Shown piece after piece: positions 15,185 to 22,597 of a DNA stretch of 64,000 nucleotides. A program made the position numbers and the translations under genes. The number at the start of each line of letters is the position of its first letter. Within the stretch, counting starts at the first letter, position 1. The notes below the pieces were generated by a model that had not been told where the DNA came from, made no database searches, and was given only the letters and a program-made list of their open reading frames with translations. The DNA is from Gammaproteobacteria bacterium (lineage in GTDB: Bacteria > Pseudomonadota > Gammaproteobacteria > Pseudomonadales > Pseudohongiellaceae), in contig JAURWS010000013.1 of assembly GCA_030654835.1 (NCBI GenBank), positions 1 through 64,000 on the forward strand, written 5' to 3'.

Positions 15185-15409
15185 TCAGGCAAAGCGTTTC
15201 TGGGATGTCGAGTGAGTGGCGGGAGCGGGGACTGAGCGGCCGAGCAGGGTGGCAGTCTCGATCCATTCCTCAATAATTTGTTGAGCATTTTTCACCGCCT
15301 GCTCATAAGTAGCCCCATCCGCTTTACAGCCTGGCAGGTCTGGAACATCTGCAATGTAAGCCTGATCCTGCTCGCTCCAGTAAACGTGAAGATCATATTT
15401 GCTTGTCAT
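15185..15409 (-). CDS. hicB: HicB-family antitoxin
   Basis: 74-aa partial RNase H-fold antitoxin (YDLHVYWSEQDQAYIADVPDLPGC). The YIADVPDLPGCKADGATYEQAV motif is characteristic of HicB. It is short, with no clear C-terminal DNA-binding domain, so it is a minimal HicB. It overlaps the end of hicA by 17 nt, the usual toxin-first order. It would bind and inhibit the HicA RNase. Confidence 0.9.
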   Translation of the reverse strand: MTSKYDLHVYWSEQDQAYIADVPDLPGCKADGATYEQAVKNAQQIIEEWIETATLLGRSVPAPATHSTSQKRFA

Positions 15410-15659
15410 CGTTTAGCTCCATTCGGTATCGGATAATGATGTCACGCACTTGCTCTAACTGGTATGCCTTCACTTGTCCGGATTTCGGTTGCAGATTGAT
15501 AATCTCGCTTACCCGTGCGTGTGTAAAAATGTGATGGCTACCCTTGATCCGTTGATGGAATCCCAGACCGACAAGCAAATTGCAGATGGCGTTAAAATTG
15601 AAGCCAGTCGTTTGTACAGAGTGCTGGATTTTGCTCAGCAGTTTTGAATATTTGCCCAT
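15393..15659 (-). CDS. hicA: HicA-family mRNA interferase toxin
   Basis: 88-aa toxin with a double-stranded-RNA-binding fold. The diagnostic core is GFHQRIKGSHHIFTH, with the catalytic His, followed by INLQPKSGQVKAYQLEQVRDII. HicA cleaves mRNA in the cytoplasm and is held off by HicB. The N-terminus is about 20 residues longer than minimal HicA proteins. It lies first in the hicA-hicB operon on the minus strand; the 95 bases upstream (15660-15754) should hold the promoter, where CTAA-N11-TTAG is a weak operator candidate. Confidence 0.9.
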   Translation of the reverse strand: MGKYSKLLSKIQHSVQTTGFNFNAICNLLVGLGFHQRIKGSHHIFTHARVSEIINLQPKSGQVKAYQLEQVRDIIIRYRMELNDDKQI

Positions 15660-15746
15660 GTGTACTCATCCTTGAGTTTTCGGACCTCTACGCCTAAGCA
15701 TAGACGATTTAGTCCGCCGCGACCAATCTACGTGCCTCAAGTCTTT

Positions 15747-15768
15747 TCACGAACTATCCCGATCGCGG
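15747..15768. repeat. Core repeat site 2 (chimeric)
   Basis: TCACGAACT precedes the core ATCCCGATCGCGG. The left flank matches the serB end at site 3 (7 of 9 bases); the right flank continues as the J-domain gene, as at site 1. It is therefore a left-of-3/right-of-1 hybrid. Confidence 0.65.
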
Positions 15769-15829
15769 CGGCTCTGACTATCTCGCCAAAAAGATCAACG
15801 CGGCGCGGGATTTTCTACTGAGTGAATAA
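15755..15829 (+). pseudogene. Displaced second 3' end of the J-domain gene
   Basis: Seventy-five bases translate as YPDRGGSDYLAKKINAARDF, then LLSE and a stop. They match the end of the intact gene at 62 of 75 bases and 21 of 24 residues, with mostly synonymous differences. Homology starts abruptly at ATCCCGATCGCGG and nothing of the rest of the gene precedes it. This looks like the old 3' end left behind when an element carrying its own, diverged copy inserted, or the tail of a collapsed duplication. The hipA stop codon on the minus strand falls inside it. Confidence 0.85.
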
Positions 15830-17089
15830 CGCCCTTACCCTGCCGTGATTATGTCGGATCAGCCTGTTCATTGCGGCGATCAATGTGTTTGTTTGCGGGT
15901 AGCACTCGCGCTCCAGCAAGTTTGCCTCCACAGCGAAGGCTTCCAGCAGTTTATCGAGGAACTGGATCAGCTCGCGAGACTGCCTGCGCAGGGTAACGTC
16001 CGTGTCTCTGGAGAACTGCTCCAGAGCCTTGTCATTGAGTTCGCTCATGCGGATCGCCCCGCCAAAGGGCATCGCAAATTCCTGATTCAAATCTGCATAG
16101 ATCGCTGTGCACACAAGGTCGTACGCCGGGGCGAGGGTGAGGTTGCCGCCAATGTGCAGGAAGGAGAAGTTCTTGCCGTGCGCGTCGTTGTTGCCGATCA
16201 CCAGATTGAACAGCATTCGGCGTATCAACTCATTCTGATAGACAGCGGCGGGGCGGGTGTATTGGCGAGTGCTGGCAAACAGTTCTGGAAAGCCAGGTCC
16301 ACCATCCCCGACATATTTTCGTGAAGAGGGAATGCTCAGTATCTGGCACAAGTCCTCTTGATGAACACGCTCCACATCAGGTCCCGCTCCCCGCCGATCA
16401 TAGCGCCGCACGACGTAGCAGTCATATTCCTCTCCGCCATTGTTGACGAATGGAACGAGTGTCACATCCGGCACGTTGATTCCTGCTCTGCGGGCTGTCC
16501 GCATGCACAGGTATTCGTTCTCTACCAGATGTGCAAAGCGCGGAGAGGGAGGTTTCACGATGTGCGTGGAAAGGCGGCTGTCGGGAGCGCAGATGCCGTT
16601 GTTGGCAAGAATGATGGGCAGTTTGCGCTGCGCACCCGCCAGGCTAAGGCGCAAGGGAGAACCGGGAGCCGACAGGAAGGGCGTTGTTTCGATGAGCTGC
16701 AACAGCTGCCCAAGCGCTTCTTTTGATAAGGGTGGTGTCTCGATATACGCCGCTGTCTTGGTGTAAATGCCCTCCGTGAAGGGGGCCGCGCTGATCGACA
16801 GCGCTCCTGCGACATCCCCGCCCGTGGCGTCGAGCAAGCGCGCAAAACTATTGTCAGAAGTCTTCAGGCGCGCGGCCAGCAACGTGCGGATCTCTCCTTC
16901 GGGAAGCAGGTTTTCGAAGAAAGGAAAAACAACTCTATCCGTATAGATCTGATCACGCACTGGCATGCAGACGGAGATAGGCTGGCCAGCGCTGGCGACA
17001 TATTCGTCCAGATAACGGAACGTGAAGCGTTCGTCCTCAATGCTCAGAACCCCGCAGGGTTGAGCGAAAAAGCTCACGTGCAGGTCCAT
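15815..17089 (-). CDS. hipA: HipA-family serine/threonine kinase toxin
   Basis: 424-aa kinase toxin; E. coli HipA phosphorylates glutamyl-tRNA synthetase and causes persistence. An N-terminal HipA domain (about 1-105, with PFFENLLPEGE) is followed by a kinase core: LSLAGAQRKLPI near 150, catalytic NNDAHGKNFSFL near 310 and the metal-binding APAYDLV. All key residues are present. The gene starts 3 nt after hipB. Its last codons and stop come from the antisense of the J-domain remnant, so the present C-terminus depends on that junction. Confidence 0.93.
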   Translation of the reverse strand: MDLHVSFFAQPCGVLSIEDERFTFRYLDEYVASAGQPISVCMPVRDQIYTDRVVFPFFENLLPEGEIRTLLAARLKTSDNSFARLLDATGGDVAGALSISAAPFTEGIYTKTAAYIETPPLSKEALGQLLQLIETTPFLSAPGSPLRLSLAGAQRKLPIILANNGICAPDSRLSTHIVKPPSPRFAHLVENEYLCMRTARRAGINVPDVTLVPFVNNGGEEYDCYVVRRYDRRGAGPDVERVHQEDLCQILSIPSSRKYVGDGGPGFPELFASTRQYTRPAAVYQNELIRRMLFNLVIGNNDAHGKNFSFLHIGGNLTLAPAYDLVCTAIYADLNQEFAMPFGGAIRMSELNDKALEQFSRDTDVTLRRQSRELIQFLDKLLEAFAVEANLLERECYPQTNTLIAAMNRLIRHNHGRVRALFTQ

Positions 17090-17092
17090 GGG

Positions 17093-17323
17093 TTATGCCT
17101 CGGCTGCTGGCGTTGGAGGCAAAGGGGGGATTTCAAGCGCGACAGAGATACCCAAGCAATCCAGTACCTTCAGTACCAACCCCAGTTGAGCCGTGTCTTT
17201 GCCATTCTCGATTTCGCTGAGCGTGCGAACACTGACGCCAGCCACGCTTGCCAGCTCGCTTTGCCGGAGCTGCAGTGCTTTGCGGGTGGTACGGATGGTA
17301 TGACCAAGACGGATGCTGTCCAT
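17093..17323 (-). CDS. hipB: HipB-family antitoxin (Xre-type HTH)
   Basis: 76-aa Cro/C1-type helix-turn-helix (LRQSELASVAGVSVRTLSEIENG, about 20-42). It neutralises HipA and represses the operon. It is first in the hipBA operon on the minus strand and is almost contiguous with hipA. A short Pro/Ala tail (EIPPLPPTPAAEA) may be the toxin-contacting end. Confidence 0.92.
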   Translation of the reverse strand: MDSIRLGHTIRTTRKALQLRQSELASVAGVSVRTLSEIENGKDTAQLGLVLKVLDCLGISVALEIPPLPPTPAAEA

Positions 17324-17348
17324 GTGAACATCCAGAATTATGCGTGAA

Positions 17349-17407
17349 CGTGCATATTATACTTGGGAGCGGTGTCTTGCAACAGCTTATGCAAGATCGT
17401 GCATATT
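17349..17407 (-). promoter_or_regulatory. hipBA operator/promoter region
   Basis: CGTGCATATT occurs twice in direct orientation (17349-17358, 17398-17407). Between the copies is a perfect dyad CTTGCA-N8-TGCAAG (17376-17395). This lies 25-85 bases upstream of hipB, where HipB operators are expected. The motif differs from the E. coli HipB operator, so binding is inferred. Confidence 0.5.
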
Positions 17408-17415
17408 TTAGAGTC

Positions 17416-17437
17416 TCACGACCCATCCCGATCGCGG
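17416..17437. repeat. Core repeat site 3 (serB 3' end)
   Basis: TCACGACCC followed by ATCCCGATCGCGG. On the minus strand this is the last seven codons of serB including its stop. It flanks the HipBA module as a direct repeat of site 2, with 20 of 22 bases identical. Confidence 0.65.
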
Positions 17438-18627
17438 AAACCCAGCAGATACAGAATACCGTCCAGGCCCAGCGTGGAGATGGCCTGTTTGGCCGATTGC
17501 TTGACGAGCGGTTTGGCGCGGAAGGCCACGCCCAGTCCGGCAATGGACAGCATGGGTAGATCATTGGCGCCGTCACCTACCGCGATAGTTTGCTCCAGAC
17601 TGATGCCTTCGCGTTGAGCGAGTTCCCGCAGCAGATCGGCTTTGCGCTGGCCATCCACGATAGGCAACTGCACCTCGCCGGTGACCACTCCGTCCTTTAC
17701 GAGCAAGGTGTTGGCGTAGACGTAGTCGATGCCCAGGCGTTTCTGCAGGCGTTCTGCGAAGTAGGTGAAGCCTCCGGATAGGATGGCCGTCTTGTAGCCC
17801 AGGCGCCGCAGCTGACTGATCAGTGTCTCCGCTCCTTCGGTCAGGCGCAGTGTTTCGGCAATCTCTGCCAGAATGGATTCAGGCAAGCCTTTGAGCAGCG
17901 CCATCCGTTCCCGGAAACTGGCCTGAAAATCCAGCTCACCGCGCATCGCGCGTTCGGTAATGGCGGCGACTTGCTCGCCGACGCCAGCGGCTTTGGCCAG
18001 CTCATCAATGACTTCCGCGTCGATCAGGGTGGAGTCCATGTCGAAGACCACCAGACGGCGGTTGCGGCGGAAAATGCTGTCCTGCTGGAAGGCGATGTCG
18101 ACGTTCAGCTCTTGTGCAAGCGCCAGAAACTCGGCGCGCAGTTGTTCGGGATCTTCCGGTTCTCCGCGCACGGAGAATTCGATGCAGCCTTTGCCCATGT
18201 CGGCGGGCAGACCTTCGGGGATACGGCCAGAGAGGCGATCAATGTGATCGATATTCAGCCCGTGGCGGGCGGTAATGGTGCTGACGCGGGCGATATGCTC
18301 GGCGGTGACACGACGAGCCAGCAGAGTCACGATGTGGCGGGCCTTGCCTTGACCATTGACCCACTGGGCATAGTCCTCGGCGTTGATCGGAGTGAACTTG
18401 ACCTGCTGGTCGAGTTCGGAGGCACGGAACAGGACGTCCTTGAGCACATCCGCTTTGTCCTCACCACCGTTCATTTCTATCAGAATGCCAAACGACAGGG
18501 TGTCGTGGATCACCGCCTGGCCAATATCCAGAATGTTCACGTGTGAGCGCGACAGAATGCCGGTGATGGCGGCGGTCAGGCCCGGCCGGTCCGGCCCGGT
18601 GATGTTGATCAGTACAATTTCCTTCAC
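17416..18627 (-). CDS. serB: Phosphoserine phosphatase with N-terminal ACT domains
   Basis: 403-aa enzyme of the last step of serine synthesis, phosphoserine to serine. Two ACT-like regulatory regions (about 1-165) precede a HAD phosphatase with VVFDMDSTLIDAEVIDELA (nucleophile Asp) and AVGDGANDLPML. I chose the GTG at 18627, which has an AGGAG site 9 bases upstream; the TTG at 18684 in the track has none. The extreme 3' end forms core repeat site 3. serA and serC are both in this window, 15 kb away. Confidence 0.95.
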   Translation of the reverse strand: MKEIVLINITGPDRPGLTAAITGILSRSHVNILDIGQAVIHDTLSFGILIEMNGGEDKADVLKDVLFRASELDQQVKFTPINAEDYAQWVNGQGKARHIVTLLARRVTAEHIARVSTITARHGLNIDHIDRLSGRIPEGLPADMGKGCIEFSVRGEPEDPEQLRAEFLALAQELNVDIAFQQDSIFRRNRRLVVFDMDSTLIDAEVIDELAKAAGVGEQVAAITERAMRGELDFQASFRERMALLKGLPESILAEIAETLRLTEGAETLISQLRRLGYKTAILSGGFTYFAERLQKRLGIDYVYANTLLVKDGVVTGEVQLPIVDGQRKADLLRELAQREGISLEQTIAVGDGANDLPMLSIAGLGVAFRAKPLVKQSAKQAISTLGLDGILYLLGFRDRDGS

Positions 18628-18715
18628 GCCTGCATGCTCCTGTGTGAGGGCGGTGCTCAGAGGGCGCGTATTGTAGCCGCCCAAGTCGGGTCAACACCAC
18701 TGGCAGGCGGCAGAC

Positions 18716-19969
18716 TTATAACCACAACGAACTTAATGGGGCGACCATAATCCCTTTTCTTGCGAGCGGCAGCGTATGGCTTCCTGCATAAAGCAGCACG
18801 CCGCCCTTGAAATTTTTTCCAGCTCTGTCCGCCAGCCTGCCCAGCCCGGCCCCATCCTTGTTGCGGTCGATGCTGCTGGCTTTCTTCACTTCCACGCCCC
18901 AGACGTCATTCCCACGCTCAATAACGAGATCCACCTCTACCTGATCCTTGTCTCGGTAGTGCGAAAGCTTGATGTCATCGTCCAGACAGTCGGCTTGACA
19001 TACGATCTGCTGCACCACGAAACTTTCCAGCAGATGGCCGAACTCGGTGCCTTGCAGTAGCCAGTTCTCTGCGGTCAGTTTGCCGAGGGTGGCTGCCAAC
19101 CCCGAATCCACGATGTGAATCTTTGGAGTTTTGATCAACCGCGTCGCCTGGTTGTGATGCCAGGGAGCGAGGCGACGCACCAGAAAAAGTCGTTCCAGTA
19201 CGCATAAGTACTTCTCGGCAGTTGCTCGCTGTATACCAAGGTCATTGGCCAGGCTGTTGATGTTCAAGAGCGTTGCTGTGCGCAGAGACAGTAATTCCAG
19301 CAGGCGGAGCATCGCGTCTTCGTCCTGAATGTTGGCGATATCCTTGACGTCGCGCTGCACGATCGCATTCAGGTATTGTCGATGCCATTGCCGGGCTCTT
19401 GCCGGGGTGCGCTTAATTGGTTCCGGGTAGCCGCCCTGGCACAACATTTCGGCCAGTCCGGTCAGAACTGTATTGGGGCCTGTGATGGCGGTATCGAACT
19501 GACCATCGAGCAACGTGCTGAGAAAGTGGGGAGGGCGGTGGTGCAATTCCGAGGCAGAGAGCGTATGGAGATGCATAACCTCCATGCGCCCGGCAAGGGA
19601 TTCCTGCACGGCGGGCAGCAGCAGGAGATTGGCAGATCCAGTGAGCAGAAAACGGCCGGGTGTTCGACGTTGGTCAACGGCGCTCTTGATGGCGACCAGC
19701 AACTCAGGCGCGCGCTGCACCTCATCCAGGGTGACCTGATCTGGCAGGCTTTGAATAAAGCCGTCGGGATCTTGTCTGGCAAATTGCAGCACTGTGCTGT
19801 CGTCAAGCGTGATATAGGCGCGCGTTGGCTCCAATGCCTTGACGAGTGTGGTTTTGCCGGACTGGCGAGGCCCCAGCAGGCAGATCACCGGAGTATCGGT
19901 TAGCGCTGCCTGCAATTTGATTGCGGCGTTTCTAGGGTAAAAGGTACTTTCCGTCAAAGCACTTTCCAT
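18716..19969 (-). CDS. AAA ATPase with DUF4143 domain
   Basis: 417-aa protein. Walker A GPRQSGKTTL at about 32, Walker B-like LPDQVTLDEVQRAPELL, and a C-terminal DUF4143 region with a restriction-endonuclease-like core (KDQVEVDLVIERGNDVWGVEVKKA). The D...E-x-K pattern in that region suggests a PD-(D/E)XK nuclease fold. The role of this common family is unsettled; toxin-antitoxin or defence roles have been proposed. The ATG at 19969 lacks a clear ribosome site. In the longer frame the three 23-base repeats at 19992-20056 would be partly translated, which I think unlikely. Confidence 0.85.
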   Translation of the reverse strand: MESALTESTFYPRNAAIKLQAALTDTPVICLLGPRQSGKTTLVKALEPTRAYITLDDSTVLQFARQDPDGFIQSLPDQVTLDEVQRAPELLVAIKSAVDQRRTPGRFLLTGSANLLLLPAVQESLAGRMEVMHLHTLSASELHHRPPHFLSTLLDGQFDTAITGPNTVLTGLAEMLCQGGYPEPIKRTPARARQWHRQYLNAIVQRDVKDIANIQDEDAMLRLLELLSLRTATLLNINSLANDLGIQRATAEKYLCVLERLFLVRRLAPWHHNQATRLIKTPKIHIVDSGLAATLGKLTAENWLLQGTEFGHLLESFVVQQIVCQADCLDDDIKLSHYRDKDQVEVDLVIERGNDVWGVEVKKASSIDRNKDGAGLGRLADRAGKNFKGGVLLYAGSHTLPLARKGIMVAPLSSLWL

Positions 19970-19991
19970 CAGGGCATCACCCAGGTTGTTC

Positions 19992-20056
19992 AGCGTCCAA
20001 TTGCTGGTTATTGTAGCGTCCAATTGCTGGTTATGAAAGCGTCCAATTGCTGAGTG
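19992..20056. repeat. Three iteron-like direct repeats, period 23
   Basis: AGCGTCCAATTGCTG starts at 19992, 20015 and 20038, exactly 23 bases apart; the first two copies continue GTTAT. They fill the gap between the DUF4143 ATPase and the enoyl-CoA hydratase. Each unit contains the palindrome CAATTG. The spacing of about two helical turns suggests binding sites for an oligomeric protein. Confidence 0.85.
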
Positions 20057-20069
20057 TTTTGTGGGAGCG

Positions 20070-20834
20070 TCAGCTCTTCTTGCGGTTCAGAAATGCCAGC
20101 ATGATGGCTTGCGCTTCAGGGCTCTGCAGCAGGTGCTTGAAGTGTTCGAGCTCCAGCACAATGGTCTCGGCGAGCGCTCCCTGTTGTCCTCTCTTCAGCA
20201 GTTGTTTGGTGATCTGTACTGCCTCGCCCGGCATGGCACCCAATTCCTGCGCCTTCTGCATGGCATAGGCGAACACTTCGCCCGCAGGCAGGACGGCATT
20301 CACCAGGCCGAAGTCCTTCGCCGTCGACGCCGAGAAACGCTCGCCTAGCAGTAGCAGCTCGGACGCGCGCTGGTGTCCCATCAGCGCTGGCGTCAGAGAG
20401 CTTGAACCGGCTTCCGGGCACAGCCCCAGGCGCGTGAAGGGCAGTTGCAGAAAGGCGTCAGAGGAGGCGTAGACCAGATCGCAATGCAGCAACATGGTGG
20501 TGCCGATGCCGATCGCCATCCCATTCACCGAGGCGATGACCGGTTTGCGAGCCATGCTGATTGCTTTCATGAATTGCACGGAAGGGCGGTCGTCGCTGCG
20601 TTCGGTGTACATTACAAAGTCGTTCACATCGTTGCCACTGGTGAAGCAATCCGCTGTGCCGTGGATAACTGTCACCTTGATCGAGTCGTCGGCATCGGCA
20701 TGCTGCAGACCTTCGGCCAGCGCACCGTACATGGTCTGGCTCAACGCGTTCTTCTTCTCCGGTCTGTGCATCTGCAGACTGAATACCGGGCCGCTCTGTG
20801 CATAAATCACGTTCGGATCGATCGATAGAGTCAT
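20070..20834 (-). CDS. Enoyl-CoA hydratase/isomerase family protein
   Basis: 254-aa crotonase-fold enzyme. Oxyanion-hole segments are CFTSGNDVNDF (about 60-70) and NGMAIGIGTTMLLHCDLVYAS (about 98-118), followed by FTRLGLCPEAGSS. Probable fatty-acid beta-oxidation or related acyl-CoA chemistry; the exact substrate cannot be told. The Glu expected in the hydratase motif GLxPE is present (GLCPEAG). The start at 20834 has an AGGAAA site. It is divergent from fumarase. A REP head (GTGGGAGCG) abuts its 3' end. Confidence 0.9.
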   Translation of the reverse strand: MTLSIDPNVIYAQSGPVFSLQMHRPEKKNALSQTMYGALAEGLQHADADDSIKVTVIHGTADCFTSGNDVNDFVMYTERSDDRPSVQFMKAISMARKPVIASVNGMAIGIGTTMLLHCDLVYASSDAFLQLPFTRLGLCPEAGSSSLTPALMGHQRASELLLLGERFSASTAKDFGLVNAVLPAGEVFAYAMQKAQELGAMPGEAVQITKQLLKRGQQGALAETIVLELEHFKHLLQSPEAQAIMLAFLNRKKS

Positions 20835-20979
20835 GGTGTTTTCCTGTGCTGTGGTGTTCGATAGCGTGCAGAGCTGCACTACGTCGCTGGCGCCTCAATT
20901 TACTCCGCCCCCCACGCTAATGCTAGAATCGCCGCCTTCTGAATTGATCTGGATATCCCGCCAGAACAGGACCCACACC

Positions 20980-22515
20980 ATGACCGTCATTCGCCAGGCA
21001 GACCTCATCGAGAGCGTCGCCGATGCCCTCCAGTACATCTCCTACTATCACCCGCTGGATTTCATTCAGGCCGTCAATGAGGCTTATGAACGCGAGGAAT
21101 CGACCGCTGCCAAAGATGCGATGGCGCAGATTCTCATCAACTCGCGGCTGTGTGCCGAGGGCAAGCGCCCCATCTGTCAGGACACCGGCATCGTCACCGT
21201 GTTTCTGAAGATCGGCATGAAGGTGCAGTGGGAAGGTGAGCCGGGGGTGGCAGAGATGAGTGTGGCGGACATGATCAATGAGGGCGTGCGTCGCGCCTAC
21301 CTGAACCCCGACAACGTGCTGCGGGCCTCAATCCTCAGCGACCCCGCCGGGGCAAGAAAGAACACCAAGGACAACACGCCGGCCGTGATTCACATGGAAG
21401 TCGTCCCCGGCGATGAGCTGGAGGTAACGGTGGCGGCCAAGGGTGGCGGTTCCGAGAACAAAGCCAAGCTGGCCATGCTCAACCCCAGTGACAGCATCGT
21501 CGACTGGGTGCTGAAGACGGTGCCGACCATGGGCGCTGGTTGGTGTCCGCCCGGCATGCTGGGCATCGGCATCGGTGGCACTGCGGAGAAGGCGGTGCTG
21601 CTGGCGAAGGAGTCGTTGATGGACCCCATCGACATTCACGAGCTGCGCAAGCGCGGCCCGCAGAATCGCGTCGAGGAGCTGCGTCTGGAGATCATGGACA
21701 AGGTCAACGCGCTGGGTATCGGAGCACAGGGCCTCGGTGGCCTGACCACAGTGCTGGACATCAAGATCAAGGATTTTCCGACTCACGCGGCCTCGCTGCC
21801 GGTGGCGATGATTCCAAACTGCGCCGCCACCCGGCACGCCCATTTCGTGCTCGACGGCAGTGGTCCGGCGCATCTGGAACCGCCGCGTCTGGAAGACTGG
21901 CCGCAGATCACCTGGGATGTCGGCCCCCGTGCCCGCCGAGTGAATCTCGACACCGTGACCCCCGAGGACGTGCTGCAGTGGCAGCCTGGCGAAACGCTGC
22001 TGCTCTCCGGCAAGATGCTGACCGGCCGTGATGCCGCGCACAAGCGCATGATAGAGATGTTTGCCCGGGGTGAGTCACTGCCAGAGGGCGTGGATCTGCG
22101 GGGCAGGTTCATTTATTACGTCGGCCCGGTCGATCCGGTGCGTGACGAGGTGATAGGGCCAGCCGGTCCGACGACCGCGACGCGCATGGACAAGTTCACC
22201 GAGACACTGCTCGACAAGACCGGCCTGTTGGGCATGATCGGCAAGGCGGAACGTGGACAGGTAGCAATCGACGCGATCAAGAAGCACAAGGCGGTGTATC
22301 TGATGGCGGTGGGCGGTGCGGCCTATCTCGTGTCGAAAGCGATCCGCAAGGCGAAGATTGTCGCGTTCCACGATCTGGGCATGGAGGCGATCCACGAGTT
22401 CGAGGTGGAGGATATGCCCGTGACGGTGGCGGTAGATGTCAATGGCACGTCGGTCCACAAGAGTGGACCGGTGGAGTGGCAGGCGAAGATTGCGCAGAAG
22501 CTGGTGGTCAGATAG
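20980..22515 (+). CDS. fumA: Class I (iron-sulfur) fumarate hydratase
   Basis: 511-aa, oxygen-sensitive [4Fe-4S] fumarase interconverting fumarate and malate in the TCA cycle. Cluster cysteines are probably those in KRPICQDTGIVTVF, GAGWCPPGMLGIG and IPNCAATRHAHF. The C-terminal beta domain (from about 350) is fused as in FumA/FumB. The track ORF starts 49 codons earlier; the ATG at 20980 begins the conserved MTVIRQADLIESVADALQY. Confidence 0.94.
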   Translation: MTVIRQADLIESVADALQYISYYHPLDFIQAVNEAYEREESTAAKDAMAQILINSRLCAEGKRPICQDTGIVTVFLKIGMKVQWEGEPGVAEMSVADMINEGVRRAYLNPDNVLRASILSDPAGARKNTKDNTPAVIHMEVVPGDELEVTVAAKGGGSENKAKLAMLNPSDSIVDWVLKTVPTMGAGWCPPGMLGIGIGGTAEKAVLLAKESLMDPIDIHELRKRGPQNRVEELRLEIMDKVNALGIGAQGLGGLTTVLDIKIKDFPTHAASLPVAMIPNCAATRHAHFVLDGSGPAHLEPPRLEDWPQITWDVGPRARRVNLDTVTPEDVLQWQPGETLLLSGKMLTGRDAAHKRMIEMFARGESLPEGVDLRGRFIYYVGPVDPVRDEVIGPAGPTTATRMDKFTETLLDKTGLLGMIGKAERGQVAIDAIKKHKAVYLMAVGGAAYLVSKAIRKAKIVAFHDLGMEAIHEFEVEDMPVTVAVDVNGTSVHKSGPVEWQAKIAQKLVVR

Positions 22516-22530
22516 CGATGCAAACGCTTG

Positions 22531-22591
22531 TGTGGGAGCGGGCCTGCCCGCGATATTTTGTTCGATCGCGGGCGAGGCCCGCTCCCACAGA
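22531..22591. repeat. Paired REP element, G+C-rich type
   Basis: TGTGGGAGCGGGCCTGCCCG and its inverted partner GGGCGAGGCCCGCTCCCACA are separated by about 16 bases, forming a large stem between the convergent fumarase and fabY genes. The same family occurs at 30809-30877. REP pairs can also act as transcript ends. Confidence 0.9.
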
Positions 22592-22597
22592 CAGCCT

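Noticed and set aside
13333-17437. Genomic island integrated at tRNA-Leu
   Set aside because: No copy of the tRNA 3' end and no integrase is seen downstream; the repeats found belong to the J-domain gene and serB instead.
22560-22580. Link between the TA-cassette core (GATCGCGG) and REP elements
   Set aside because: The shared 8-9 bases fall in the REP stem GATCGCGGGC, but the flanks and palindrome differ; probably chance.
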